Shown here: positions 11,652 to 20,406 of the stretch, piece after piece
Layout of the letters: every line of letters starts with the position of its first letter
How positions within the stretch are numbered: the stretch's first letter is position 1
DNA from: Nocardia sp. NBC_01329
GTDB lineage: Bacteria; Actinomycetota; Actinomycetes; Mycobacteriales; Mycobacteriaceae
Assembly: GCF_035956715.1 (NCBI RefSeq)
Contig: NZ_CP108381.1
Coordinates: 992,001 to 1,056,000 of the forward strand
Reading direction: 5' to 3'
DNA length: 64,000 nucleotides
Notes under the pieces: model-generated
Told to the model about the DNA's origin: nothing
Seen by the model: the letters and a program-made list of their open reading frames with translations, nothing else
Database searches by the model: none
Position numbers and translations under genes: made by a program

Positions 11652-13211
11652 GTGTTCGAATCCCTATCCGACCGGTTGACCGGTGCCCTCAAGGATCTTC
11701 GCGGTAAGGGACGCCTGTCGCCGGCCGATATCGACGCCACCTGCCGGGAGATCCGCCTGGCGCTGCTGGAAGCCGATGTCGCGCTACCGGTGGTCCGCGG
11801 TTTCATTGCCCGGATCAAGGAGCGGGCCAAGGGCGCGGAGGTCTCCGCCGCACTCAACCCGGCCCAGCAGGTCGTCAAGATCGTCAACGAGGAACTCGTG
11901 GGGATCCTCGGGGGGGAGACCCGGCGGCTGACGCTGGCGAAGACTCCGCCGACGGTGATCATGCTCGCCGGTCTGCAGGGCGCCGGTAAGACCACACTGG
12001 CCGGCAAGCTCGCCAAATGGCTACGCGACCAGGGGCATCAGCCGTTGCTGGTGGCCTGCGATCTGCAGCGTCCCGGTGCGGTGACCCAGCTGCAGGTGGT
12101 CGGTGAGCGCGCCGGTGTCCCGGTCTTCGCGCCGCATCCGGGCACCTCGATCGGCGGCGGCGCGAACGCGCTCGGTATCACCGCGGCCGATCCGGTCGTC
12201 GTGGCCGAATCCGGTATCGCCGAGGCGCGGGCCAAACAGTACGACGTCGTGATCGTCGATACCGCCGGTCGGCTCGGTATCGACGCCGAACTCATGGCGC
12301 AGGCGGCTGGTATCCGCGATGCGGTGAAACCCGACGAGACCCTGTTCGTGCTCGACGCCATGATCGGCCAGGACGCGGTCTCCACCGCTGAGGCGTTCCG
12401 TGACGGTGTCGGCTTCACCGGCGTGGTGCTCACCAAACTCGACGGCGACGCCCGCGGTGGCGCGGCGCTCAGCGTCCGTAATGTCACCGGCGCCCCGATC
12501 ATGTTCGCCTCCACCGGGGAGAAGCTCGAGGACTTCGATGTCTTCCATCCCGACCGGATGGCCAGCCGCATCCTCGGTATGGGCGATGTGCTCACCCTCA
12601 TCGAACAGGCCGAACAGGTCTACGACGCGGAGCAGGCAGAGGAGGCGGCGCGCAAGATCGGCAGCGGTGAGCTGACCCTCGAGGATTTTCTCGACCAGAT
12701 GCTGGCCATTCGCAAGATGGGTCCCATCGGGAACCTACTCGGGATGCTGCCGGGCGCCGGCCAGATGAAGGATGTGCTCGCCCAGGTCGACGATAAGCAG
12801 CTCGACCGGGTGCAGGCGATCATCCGCGGTATGACCCCCGCCGAGCGGGATAATCCGAAGATCATCAACGCCTCCCGTCGGCTGCGTATCGCCAACGGCT
12901 CGGGTGTCCAGGTCTCCGATGTCAACCAGTTGGTCGACCGGTTCTTCGAGGCCCGCAAGATGATGACGATGATGGGCCGTCAGATGGGGATGCCCGGCGC
13001 CAACCGCCGCAACAAGAAGCAGAAGGGCAAGAAGGGCAAAAAGGGCGGTCGCGGACCCACTCAGCCGAAGATGCGGGGCGGTTTCCCCGGGATGCCGGGC
13101 CTGCCCGGTGGTGGGATGCCCGATCTGTCGAATATGCCGCCCGGCCTCGATCAGTTGCCCCCGGGCCTGGAGGGTTTCGATCTCTCCAAGTTCAAGTTCC
13201 CGGACAAGTAA
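11652..13211 (+). CDS. ffh: signal recognition particle protein Ffh
   Basis: SRP54-type GTPase that binds signal peptides and 4.5S RNA and delivers nascent chains to FtsY. N domain at the start (MFESLSDRLTGALKDLRGKG); G domain with GLQGAGKTTLAGKLAKWL, DLQRPGAVTQLQ, DTAGRLGID and TKLDGDARGGAAL; then the Met-rich M domain (MMTMMGRQMGMPG near residue 440). The C-terminus has a Lys-rich block and a Gly/Met/Pro tail (GMPGLPGGGMPDLSNMPPG), as in other actinobacteria. GTG 11652 has AGGAG about 9 bases upstream. At 519 aa it is typical. It converges on the vWA gene with a shared hairpin between. Confidence 0.96.
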   Translation: MFESLSDRLTGALKDLRGKGRLSPADIDATCREIRLALLEADVALPVVRGFIARIKERAKGAEVSAALNPAQQVVKIVNEELVGILGGETRRLTLAKTPPTVIMLAGLQGAGKTTLAGKLAKWLRDQGHQPLLVACDLQRPGAVTQLQVVGERAGVPVFAPHPGTSIGGGANALGITAADPVVVAESGIAEARAKQYDVVIVDTAGRLGIDAELMAQAAGIRDAVKPDETLFVLDAMIGQDAVSTAEAFRDGVGFTGVVLTKLDGDARGGAALSVRNVTGAPIMFASTGEKLEDFDVFHPDRMASRILGMGDVLTLIEQAEQVYDAEQAEEAARKIGSGELTLEDFLDQMLAIRKMGPIGNLLGMLPGAGQMKDVLAQVDDKQLDRVQAIIRGMTPAERDNPKIINASRRLRIANGSGVQVSDVNQLVDRFFEARKMMTMMGRQMGMPGANRRNKKQKGKKGKKGGRGPTQPKMRGGFPGMPGLPGGGMPDLSNMPPGLDQLPPGLEGFDLSKFKFPDK

Positions 13212-13260
13212 TCGGCCGATAGTCCCGAACCTGTCATATCGCGCTCTGTCCGTACACAGT

Positions 13261-13303
13261 CCGGACGCCGACTCCCGTGGGTTGTGGGGGTGTCGGCGCC
13301 CGG
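13261..13303. terminator. Bidirectional terminator between ffh and the vWA gene
   Basis: Inverted repeat CCGGACGCCGAC / GTCGGCGCCCGG, 11 of 12 paired with a loop of about 19 bases, sits between two convergent genes, about 50 bases after ffh and 20 bases beyond the stop of the minus-strand gene. Confidence 0.5.
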
Positions 13304-13322
13304 ACTCACCGCGTGCGCGAGG

Positions 13323-15188
13323 TCAGCGCCTGCGGCGGCGGCTCACGAGGACAACCGTCGTCACCGCGACGACGAGGACGACGGCGATGATCCCCACGGC
13401 GATCCCGACGACCGTCGAAATGCCGTCGGACTGATCGCTCGCCTCCTCGGAGGCAAGGGGGTGGGAATTCTCGCCGAAGGTCGCGTCGCTCGCGGAATCA
13501 TTTGTGTAACGCGGTCCGGACTCCGGTGTGCCGACGATATCGACTTCCAGTTCGATGGGCACCGGCGCGACCTTTTCCGTCGGACTCAGCTTGACCGCGA
13601 TGGAGTACCAGCCCGCCACGGCCTGCCCGGCGACCCCGGCGTCGGCGGCTTCCCGGTTGAGATACCGGATCGGGGCGGTCGCGAGCGCCGAGTCGTCGGA
13701 CGGCAGCGTTTGTTCGCTGCCGGTATAGGCCATGGTGTCGGAGTCGATTTCGGCCCGGTACGGGTTGTAGAGCTTGGTGGCGATATTCGAGGTGTATTCG
13801 CTGCCGCGCTCCGGGGTCGCGCCGAACCGTACCCGGTAGGCCAGGCCCTGGCCCCAGTCGAGTTTCACCCGGTAGAACACGTACTCACCGCGTTGCATGG
13901 TGTCGGTGTAGCGTCCGGTCCCGGGCAGCTCGGCGGCGACATTGAACGATCCGCCGCCGACGATCGGCACGGTGGTGCTGCCGGGTGCGGTGAACTCCAC
14001 CGCGGGCGCGGCAGTGGGACCGGGATCGGTGACCGCCTGCTCCACACCCACCGACAGCTCGACCGGTAGCTGTGCCGGTGCCTTGTCCGAGGCCTCGCCC
14101 CATTCCAGCGCGAAATAGTAGCGGCCACCACCCGTGCACGCGTCGGCGTCCGCGCCACCGGAACTCGGCTTCGCCGCGCCATTCCAGACACTTCCGACCG
14201 TCAGTGCGACTCCGTCGCCGGTCCTGGTGGCCAACTGACTCTCTTCGCTGTGGCAATCCTGGCCGTCGGCGCCGTAGACCCGGAGATCGAGCCTGTCGAC
14301 AGAGGTGACGGAATCGTCGTGACGTGGGAACGAGACCGTCCCGGTGAAATACGCGGTCGCACCCTCGGGTACGTCGACGGCGTAGTACTGCGGGTTCTTC
14401 CGCTCGAGCACATCCAGGTACTGCCCGGGGGCGGCCACCGGCGCCTCCTGGTACCCCGGTGTGCCCGTGATCGGGGTACCGACCGCGGCGTAGGTGCGCA
14501 GGGCTGCGGCGCTGACCCGGGGCAGTACCTGTTCGAGGGTCTTACCGTCCACAGCGTCGGTATAGGTGCCGCCGGTGCTCTGGGCGATACAGGTCAACTG
14601 TGCCCGGGACGGATCGTCGACGCCGAACCCGATCGCGTGCACGACGAGCTCGGCGCCCTGTGCGCTGAGCTCGCGCGCGACATCACAGGGGTCCGGTGGC
14701 GCGCAGGTGTCGAGTCCGTCGGAGACCAGCACGATCGAGCGTGGACCTTCCTGCGGCAGCGCCGCGGCCGCGGCTCGCAACGAGGTGCCGATGGGGGTGT
14801 AGCCGCGTGGCACGATCCCATCCGTCGCCGCGGTCAACGCCGGTTTGTCGATGGTCCGAGCCGGGTGCAGCACGTTGACGTCCTGGCAGCCCGCGGCCTG
14901 CTCCGCGTCCGAGGACCCGGTGGCCGTTCCGTACGCCGTGAGGCCGACCTCCGCCGTGCTCGGCGCCGCGGCGACGAAACTGCGGACGGCGTTCTTCGCC
15001 GCGTCCATCTTGGTGCCGCCGCTGGGGTCGGGCGCCAGCATCGACCCCGACGCGTCCAGCACCAGCATCGTCGGCGCGTACTCGGTTCCCTGCTGTGGCG
15101 ATTGCTGCGCGACCGCGGGCGCTGCGGCCGGTACAAGGCCGATCACCGCCGCGGCTATCGCCCCGAGGGCTCGGCTCGAAAACTGCAC
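13323..15188 (-). CDS. secreted / membrane-anchored von Willebrand factor A protein
   Basis: A 621-aa exported protein. GTG 15188 is chosen: GGGAGG lies about 9 bases upstream and the protein then begins with a signal peptide (ALGAIAAAVIGLVPAAAPAVA). A vWA domain follows (about residues 38-230) with an intact metal-ion-dependent adhesion site, DASGS at 45-49, and SDGLDTC further on. The middle (230-580) is a set of beta-rich regions without a family I can name, and the C-terminus has one transmembrane helix followed by SRRRRR, so the bulk faces outside. Ligand and role are unknown; such proteins usually mediate adhesion or assembly. It stands alone, convergent with ffh and divergent from rpsP. 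Confidence 0.85.
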   Translation of the reverse strand: MQFSSRALGAIAAAVIGLVPAAAPAVAQQSPQQGTEYAPTMLVLDASGSMLAPDPSGGTKMDAAKNAVRSFVAAAPSTAEVGLTAYGTATGSSDAEQAAGCQDVNVLHPARTIDKPALTAATDGIVPRGYTPIGTSLRAAAAALPQEGPRSIVLVSDGLDTCAPPDPCDVARELSAQGAELVVHAIGFGVDDPSRAQLTCIAQSTGGTYTDAVDGKTLEQVLPRVSAAALRTYAAVGTPITGTPGYQEAPVAAPGQYLDVLERKNPQYYAVDVPEGATAYFTGTVSFPRHDDSVTSVDRLDLRVYGADGQDCHSEESQLATRTGDGVALTVGSVWNGAAKPSSGGADADACTGGGRYYFALEWGEASDKAPAQLPVELSVGVEQAVTDPGPTAAPAVEFTAPGSTTVPIVGGGSFNVAAELPGTGRYTDTMQRGEYVFYRVKLDWGQGLAYRVRFGATPERGSEYTSNIATKLYNPYRAEIDSDTMAYTGSEQTLPSDDSALATAPIRYLNREAADAGVAGQAVAGWYSIAVKLSPTEKVAPVPIELEVDIVGTPESGPRYTNDSASDATFGENSHPLASEEASDQSDGISTVVGIAVGIIAVVLVVAVTTVVLVSRRRRR

Positions 15189-15647
15189 GCGGTGGGCCTC
15201 CCGTTCACTGCTGTCCCACACGAATGGGCACGATCCTGCGGGACTCTACGCAGCAGACCGGGTGGGTGCCATCCGATGCCGGGGATGCCCGGTTTCGGGC
15301 TGGCGAGGCCTAGGTGCGGATGTTCCGGCCCGAGCGAGCCGCACGGGTTCGCCCCGGTTCAGCGGCAGCCCGCTGCGATGGTGCGGGTGGACGGGCGTGC
15401 TCGGGATTCTGCTGCCCCGGGAGTTGCTGGGCCAGCGCAGGCACGGACATGTACCCGCTCGACCGGAGGCGATTACCGAGCCGGGCGCGGCGTCTGGCAG
15501 AATGATCGACCGTCCTTCTGGACAGTGTCAGCCCGTCTCCGGTCACGTACCGCGCGGCGGTCACACACTTCATTCGCAAAACCGGGCTCGCGATACCGCG
15601 TGAGTCGCTGAATTGCGCCGTGACCACTATGAAAGGCAGATCAGCAG
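15189..15647. other. Divergent intergenic region upstream of rpsP
   Basis: About 460 bases between the vWA gene and rpsP. Overlapping ORFs are shadows without family features. It must carry promoters for both directions, but I could not place -10/-35 elements with confidence. The Shine-Dalgarno-like GAAAGGCAG lies about 12 bases before rpsP. Confidence 0.5.
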
Positions 15648-16091
15648 ATGGCTGTTCGCATCAAGCTCACCCGTATGGGCAAGATCCGCAACCCGCAGTA
15701 CCGCGTCGTCGTCGCGGACGCCCGGACCCGCCGTGACGGCCGGGCCATCGAGTCCATCGGCAAGTACCACCCCAAGGAAGAGCCCTCGCTGATCGAGATC
15801 GACTCGGAGCGGGCGCAGTACTGGCTGGGTGTCGGCGCGCAGCCGACCGAACCGGTACAGCGGCTCCTGGAGATCACCGGCGACTGGCAGAAGTTCAAGG
15901 GCCTGCCGGGCACCGAGGGCACCCTGAAGGTCGCCGCGCCCAAGCCGTCCAAGCTCGACCTGTTCAACGCCGCGCTGGCCGCCGCCGACAACGAGCCGAC
16001 CGCCGAAGCCGTGACTCCCAAGAAGAAGGCCAAGAAGGACAAGGAAGAGGACGCCGCCGAGGCGACCGAGTCCGCTGAGGCCGCCGAGTAA
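15648..16091 (+). CDS. rpsP: 30S ribosomal protein S16
   Basis: Small-subunit protein needed for 30S assembly. The first 85 residues are the canonical S16 fold: [39 protein letters not shown] and [20 protein letters not shown]. Residues about 110-147 form a charged low-complexity tail ([11 protein letters not shown] followed by Ala/Glu repeats), which is normal in mycolic-acid actinobacteria. Its stop codon overlaps the next ATG by one base, making rpsP-khpA-rimM-trmD a tightly packed operon. Confidence 0.97.
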   Translation: MAVRIKLTRMGKIRNPQYRVVVADARTRRDGRAIESIGKYHPKEEPSLIEIDSERAQYWLGVGAQPTEPVQRLLEITGDWQKFKGLPGTEGTLKVAAPKPSKLDLFNAALAAADNEPTAEAVTPKKKAKKDKEEDAAEATESAEAAE

Positions 16092-16333
16092 TGAGTGTCC
16101 TCGTCGCCGATGCCGTGGAACATCTGGTTCGCGGTATCGTCGCCAATCCCGATGACGTCCGTGTCGAGCTGATCACCGGTCGCCGCGGGCGCACCGTCGA
16201 GGTGCACGTCCACCCCGATGATCTGGGTAAGGTCATCGGCCGGGGCGGCCGCACCGCGACCGCCCTGCGCACCCTCGTCGCCGGCATCGGCGGCCGGGGT
16301 ATCCGGGTCGACGTGGTCGACACCGACCAGTAG
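16091..16333 (+). CDS. khpA: KH-domain RNA-binding protein
   Basis: An 80-aa single KH domain with the RNA-binding GxxG loop in VIGRGGRTATALR. KhpA proteins (YlqC family) bind structured RNA and are nearly always encoded between rpsP and rimM, exactly as here. It starts in the rpsP stop codon (TAATG) and is followed immediately by rimM without a gap. Confidence 0.95.
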   Translation: MSVLVADAVEHLVRGIVANPDDVRVELITGRRGRTVEVHVHPDDLGKVIGRGGRTATALRTLVAGIGGRGIRVDVVDTDQ

Positions 16334-16864
16334 ATGGAACTCGTCGTGGGCCGGGTCGCCCGCTCGCACGGTGTGCGGGGCGAACTGGTCGTCGAGGTAC
16401 GCACCGATGAACCGGAGGCGCGTTTCGCGCCCGGCGCTGTCCTGCGCGGGCGCGCCGCACGCGCATCGTCCTCGGAGGTCCGCGATTTCACGGTGGAGTC
16501 GGCCCGGGAACATTCGGGCCGGCTCCTGGTGCAACTGGCGGGGGTGACCGACCGAAGCGCCGCCGATGCGCTGCGGGGCACGCTGTTCCTGGTGGACAGT
16601 GCGGACCTCGGGCCGTCGGAGGACCCGGACGAGTACTACGACCACGAACTCGAGGGGCTGCGGGTACAGCTCACCGACGGGACCGTGGTCGGTACCGTCA
16701 CCGAGGTGCTGCATTCGGCGGCCGGTGAACTGCTCTCGGTCCGGGCCGCCGAGGACGGACGGGATATCCTCGTGCCGTTCGTCACCGCTATGGTTCCCAC
16801 GGTTTCGATCGCCGATCGGCTGATCGTGATCGACCCGCCCGAAGGCCTGCTGGATCCGGAATGA
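16334..16864 (+). CDS. rimM: ribosome maturation factor RimM
   Basis: Assembly factor that binds the 30S head and S19. The 176-aa protein has the N-terminal beta-barrel ([20 protein letters not shown]), the central SADALRGT-type turn ([14 protein letters not shown]) and the C-terminal PRC barrel ([13 protein letters not shown] ... [15 protein letters not shown]). It starts directly after the khpA stop and ends a few bases before trmD. Confidence 0.95.
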   Translation: MELVVGRVARSHGVRGELVVEVRTDEPEARFAPGAVLRGRAARASSSEVRDFTVESAREHSGRLLVQLAGVTDRSAADALRGTLFLVDSADLGPSEDPDEYYDHELEGLRVQLTDGTVVGTVTEVLHSAAGELLSVRAAEDGRDILVPFVTAMVPTVSIADRLIVIDPPEGLLDPE

Positions 16865-16877
16865 GGTGGCCGGCGTC

Positions 16878-17570
16878 ATGAGGATCGACGTGGTCACCAT
16901 CTTCCCGGAGTACCTGGAGCCGCTGCGCACCGCGCTGCTGGGCAAAGCCATCGACAAGGGCATCGTCTCGGTGGATGTCCACGATCTCCGGCGTTGGACC
17001 CATGATGTACACAAATCCGTCGACGATTCGCCCTACGGTGGTGGACCCGGCATGGTGATGAAACCCGCGGTGTGGGGTGACGCGCTCGACGAGGTGTGTC
17101 CGGGCGACGCTCTGCTCGTGGTGCCCACCCCGGCCGGTGTGCCTTTCACCCAGGAAACCGCGCAGCGGTGGGCCGGGGAAGAACACCTGGTGTTCGCCTG
17201 CGGCCGCTACGAAGGCGTCGATCAGCGCGTGTTCGACGATGCGGCGCGCCGGGTTCGCGTCGAAGAGGTCAGCATCGGCGACTATGTGCTGATCGGCGGC
17301 GAGGCGGCCGTGCTCGTGATGACCGAGGCGATCGTCCGGTTGATCCCCGGTGTGCTCGGCAACCGGCAATCTCACGAACAGGATTCTTTCTCCGACGGGT
17401 TGCTCGAAGGACCCAGCTACACCCGCCCGGTGAACTGGCGGGGGCTCGACGTCCCGCCGATCCTGCTGTCCGGTGATCATGCCCGGATCGCGGCTTGGCG
17501 GCGGGAACAGTCCTTGATCCGTACCCGCGAACGGCGCCCGGATCTGCTTCCCGACGCGGATCGGCCTTAG
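16878..17570 (+). CDS. trmD: tRNA (guanine-N1-)-methyltransferase
   Basis: Makes m1G37 in tRNA, preventing +1 frameshifts, with S-adenosylmethionine bound in a trefoil knot. Motifs: [62 protein letters not shown] and the C-terminal [27 protein letters not shown] 16878 is preferred to GTG 16866 because the protein then begins at the conserved first residue and GAGGTGG lies about 9 bases upstream. At 230 aa it is full length; last gene of the operon. Confidence 0.96.
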   Translation: MRIDVVTIFPEYLEPLRTALLGKAIDKGIVSVDVHDLRRWTHDVHKSVDDSPYGGGPGMVMKPAVWGDALDEVCPGDALLVVPTPAGVPFTQETAQRWAGEEHLVFACGRYEGVDQRVFDDAARRVRVEEVSIGDYVLIGGEAAVLVMTEAIVRLIPGVLGNRQSHEQDSFSDGLLEGPSYTRPVNWRGLDVPPILLSGDHARIAAWRREQSLIRTRERRPDLLPDADRP

Positions 17571-17742
17571 GTCTGCTGGTCCGGGAGCGGCACAGTGGTG
17601 ACGCGGCCGAACGCGGCTCGTCCGCTCTCCTTGCGCCACAAAGTTTTCCCGCCGAGCAGGTCGAGGTGGAACCGGGCGGGGATTTCGGGATCGGCGGAGC
17701 CCAGGGGCAGCGCGGGCATCCGGACCGGCGATATACGGCGAG

Positions 17743-18597
17743 TCAAGGAATCACACCGAGACGGCGGGCGGTGGCCACGGCTTCGTACCGGGAACGCACG
17801 TCGAGTTTGCGCATCGCACTGCGCAGATAGCTCTTGACCGTTTCGGGGCCCAGTGAAAGCCGTCGCGCCGCTTCCTGATTGGAACAACCCAGCGCTACCT
17901 GTAGCAGTACGTCGATCTCCCGGGGTGCCAGCCGGGGTGCGCCCTCGGCGGGTTTCCCGACCAGGGCGCGGTCCAGCCGTTCACCCACCTCCCGCAACCT
18001 GTCCCGCATCCGTTCGTCGCCGGCCGCGTCCGCGATGGCGCGCAGTTCCGCCTGGACCGCGCACACCTCCTCGGCCACAGCACCGTCGATAGCGGGCGTG
18101 GGTGCGGCCGCTTCCAGTAGGAGAAGTCGCCGGTCCACCTCGTCGCGGACTCCGATCTCGGCGGCCAACCGGCGCCCGGCCTGTACCAGCGCGTCGGCGG
18201 TGCGATCGCCGATGGGACCGCCGCCTCGGGTCGCCGCGTAGAGCACAGCACGTGAACGACCGGACACCACCACGGGTACCGCGACGACCGACCTGATCCC
18301 TTCGCCGAGCACCGGCCCGTCGTAGTGGTGGGTGATCGAGAGCGCGTTGCCGTAGTCGGAGACCGAGGCGGGTCGGCATGAATCGACGACCCGGCCACCC
18401 AGCCCCGACGCCCGCGTCACCGACAGCCCACGCAGGCCGTTGGTGCGTACGCCGGAGAACTCGGTCAACCGCAGCGTATCGGCGTCGACTTCACCGCCGA
18501 ACACCACCGGCGCTCCGGCAGTACCCGCCAGCCGGCGGATCTCGGCGCGTAACGCGTCACCGTCGCGGGGGCGTAACAGCGATGGGGGAGCGGGCAT
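17743..18597 (-). CDS. GAF-domain LuxR-family transcriptional regulator
   Basis: A 284-aa regulator. Residues about 15-160 form a GAF-like sensory domain (GLGGRVVDSCRPASVSDYG, GIRSVVAVPVVVSGRSRAVLY); a helical linker follows; residues about 220-284 are a LuxR/FixJ helix-turn-helix (LAPREIDVLLQVALGCSNQE and KSYLRSAMRKLDVRSRYEAV). There is no receiver domain. Length and domain order match RamA of Corynebacterium glutamicum, the regulator of acetate and acyl-CoA metabolism, and the gene is divergent from an acyl-CoA synthetase with about 90 bases between the starts. The RamA link is inference; the ligand is unknown. Confidence 0.85.
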   Translation of the reverse strand: MPAPPSLLRPRDGDALRAEIRRLAGTAGAPVVFGGEVDADTLRLTEFSGVRTNGLRGLSVTRASGLGGRVVDSCRPASVSDYGNALSITHHYDGPVLGEGIRSVVAVPVVVSGRSRAVLYAATRGGGPIGDRTADALVQAGRRLAAEIGVRDEVDRRLLLLEAAAPTPAIDGAVAEEVCAVQAELRAIADAAGDERMRDRLREVGERLDRALVGKPAEGAPRLAPREIDVLLQVALGCSNQEAARRLSLGPETVKSYLRSAMRKLDVRSRYEAVATARRLGVIP

Positions 18598-18686
18598 GGA
18601 TTATCACCCCTTTTCGGGGGTAGTGCCGGACCTGGTGTGACCTACATCCTATGGCAATACCGGCCGGACGACCGAGGAGATGCGAG

Positions 18687-20312
18687 ATGGGTGCAGACCC
18701 CAACGTGCGGGTGCGCGAACTGCTGGACACCTACGACCGCTTCGACGCCTGCGCGGCGGAGTTGCTGTGCGACCGACATCCAGCCGATGCGGTGGCGTTC
18801 AGCGTGATCGACAGCGATCTGTCGGCGGTCGACCTCACCTACGGCGAACTGCGCGCGCGGTCCGAACGCTTCGCCGCCGGGCTGGCCGGGCTCGGGGTGG
18901 GCTCCGGCGATCAGGTCGCGACATTGATGGCGAAATCGGTGGACCTGGTGGTCGTACTGCTCGGGATCTGGCGGCGCGGTGCTGTGCACGTCCCTCTGTT
19001 CACGGCGTTCGCCGCCCCTGCCATCGCCTTCCGGTTGCATGCGTCCGGAGCGTCGATCGTGGTCGCCGATCCGGACCAGGCCGGCAAGCTGACCCCGGGC
19101 GCGGATATGCCTGCCGACCCGCCCTGGCGCATCATCGTCACCGGTGAAACCGACGTCCGGGGCGCGTTGCGGATGGACGAACTGGTGGTAGACGGAACCG
19201 ATACCGAACCGCCGGTCGCGGTGGGCGGCGACGGACTACTCGTGCAGCTGTTCACTAGTGGTACCACCGGCACCCCGAAAGGGGTACCGATCCCGGTCCG
19301 GGCCCTGGCCTCGTTCCACGCCTATCAGGAGTTCGCGCTCGACGTCCGCCCCGGCGACGTCTTCTGGAACGCCGCAGATCCCGGCTGGGCCTACGGTCTC
19401 TACTACGCGATTCTCGGTCCGTTGGCCTCCGGCACCCGCAGCTTGCTGCTGCACGCCGGGTTCTCCCCGGCACTGACCTGGCAGGTCCTGGAACGGTTCG
19501 GTGTCACCAACTTCGCGGCCGCCCCCACCGTCTACCGAGCACTGCGCGCAGCCGCGCCGGGCAATCCGGTACGGCTGCGCCGCGCATCCTCGGCGGGGGA
19601 GCCGCTGACCCCCGAGGTGGTGGCCTGGTCCCGGGAACATCTCGGTGTCGCCGTCCGAGATCATTACGGGCAGACCGAACACGGCATGGTCATCTGCAAC
19701 GCCTGGCACGACGACCTGGATATCGCCGCCCCCGCGGGTTCCATGGGCCGGTCACTCCCCGGATGGGAGTGCACTGTCCTGTCCGACGACTCGGATACCG
19801 AAGCACCGGTCGGGGAATTGGGCCGCATCGCCGTCGACGCCGAGCGCAGCGCCCTGCTGTGGTTCCTCGGCTATCTGGACGCACCGGAGCAGACCGCGCG
19901 GCGCTATACCGCCGACGGCCGCTGGTATCTCACCGGCGATGCCGGTTCGCGCGATGCCGACGGGTATTTCCACTTCTCGGCCCGCGACGACGATGTGATC
20001 ATCATGGCCGGGTACCGGATCGGCCCCTTCGATGTCGAGAGCGTGCTGGTACTGCACGACGATGTCGCCGAAGCGGCGGTCGTCGGTCTTCCGGACACGT
20101 TGCGCGGCGAAGTCCTGGAGGCGTTCGTGGTGCTGCGTGGTGAGGTGGCCGGGACCGGTGAACTGGAAGCCGAACTGCAAACTCTCGTGAAGGAGAAGTT
20201 CGCCGCGCACGCTTATCCGCGCCGGGTGCATTTCGTCGCCGCGCTCCCCAAGACCCCCAGCGGCAAGGTCCAACGGTTCCTGCTGCGGCAGCAGGGCCGC
20301 GACGCCGGATAG
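18687..20312 (+). CDS. AMP-forming acyl-CoA synthetase
   Basis: Class I adenylate-forming enzyme that activates a carboxylic acid to its CoA thioester using ATP. Motifs: P-loop LFTSGTTGTPKGVPIPV, A5-type DHYGQTEHGMV, ATP-binding YLTGDAGSRDADGYFHF, RDDDVIIMAGYRIGPFDVES and the C-terminal catalytic Lys in PKTPSGKVQRF. The pattern is that of medium-chain/acetyl-type ligases (MACS group) and not of FadD long-chain ligases, so acetate, propionate or a short branched acid is a likely substrate. ATG 18687 has GAGGAG about 7 bases upstream. Divergent from the GAF-LuxR regulator, which may control it. Confidence 0.88.
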   Translation: MGADPNVRVRELLDTYDRFDACAAELLCDRHPADAVAFSVIDSDLSAVDLTYGELRARSERFAAGLAGLGVGSGDQVATLMAKSVDLVVVLLGIWRRGAVHVPLFTAFAAPAIAFRLHASGASIVVADPDQAGKLTPGADMPADPPWRIIVTGETDVRGALRMDELVVDGTDTEPPVAVGGDGLLVQLFTSGTTGTPKGVPIPVRALASFHAYQEFALDVRPGDVFWNAADPGWAYGLYYAILGPLASGTRSLLLHAGFSPALTWQVLERFGVTNFAAAPTVYRALRAAAPGNPVRLRRASSAGEPLTPEVVAWSREHLGVAVRDHYGQTEHGMVICNAWHDDLDIAAPAGSMGRSLPGWECTVLSDDSDTEAPVGELGRIAVDAERSALLWFLGYLDAPEQTARRYTADGRWYLTGDAGSRDADGYFHFSARDDDVIIMAGYRIGPFDVESVLVLHDDVAEAAVVGLPDTLRGEVLEAFVVLRGEVAGTGELEAELQTLVKEKFAAHAYPRRVHFVAALPKTPSGKVQRFLLRQQGRDAG

Positions 20313-20406
20313 GCACGGCTCGACCGGGCCCGGCCGGGGGGCGAGCCCGGGCCTGGGCGTGGGCCGGCTGTCGCCGAGCGACTGTAGTGTGCGGGAGGTG
20401 ACGACA

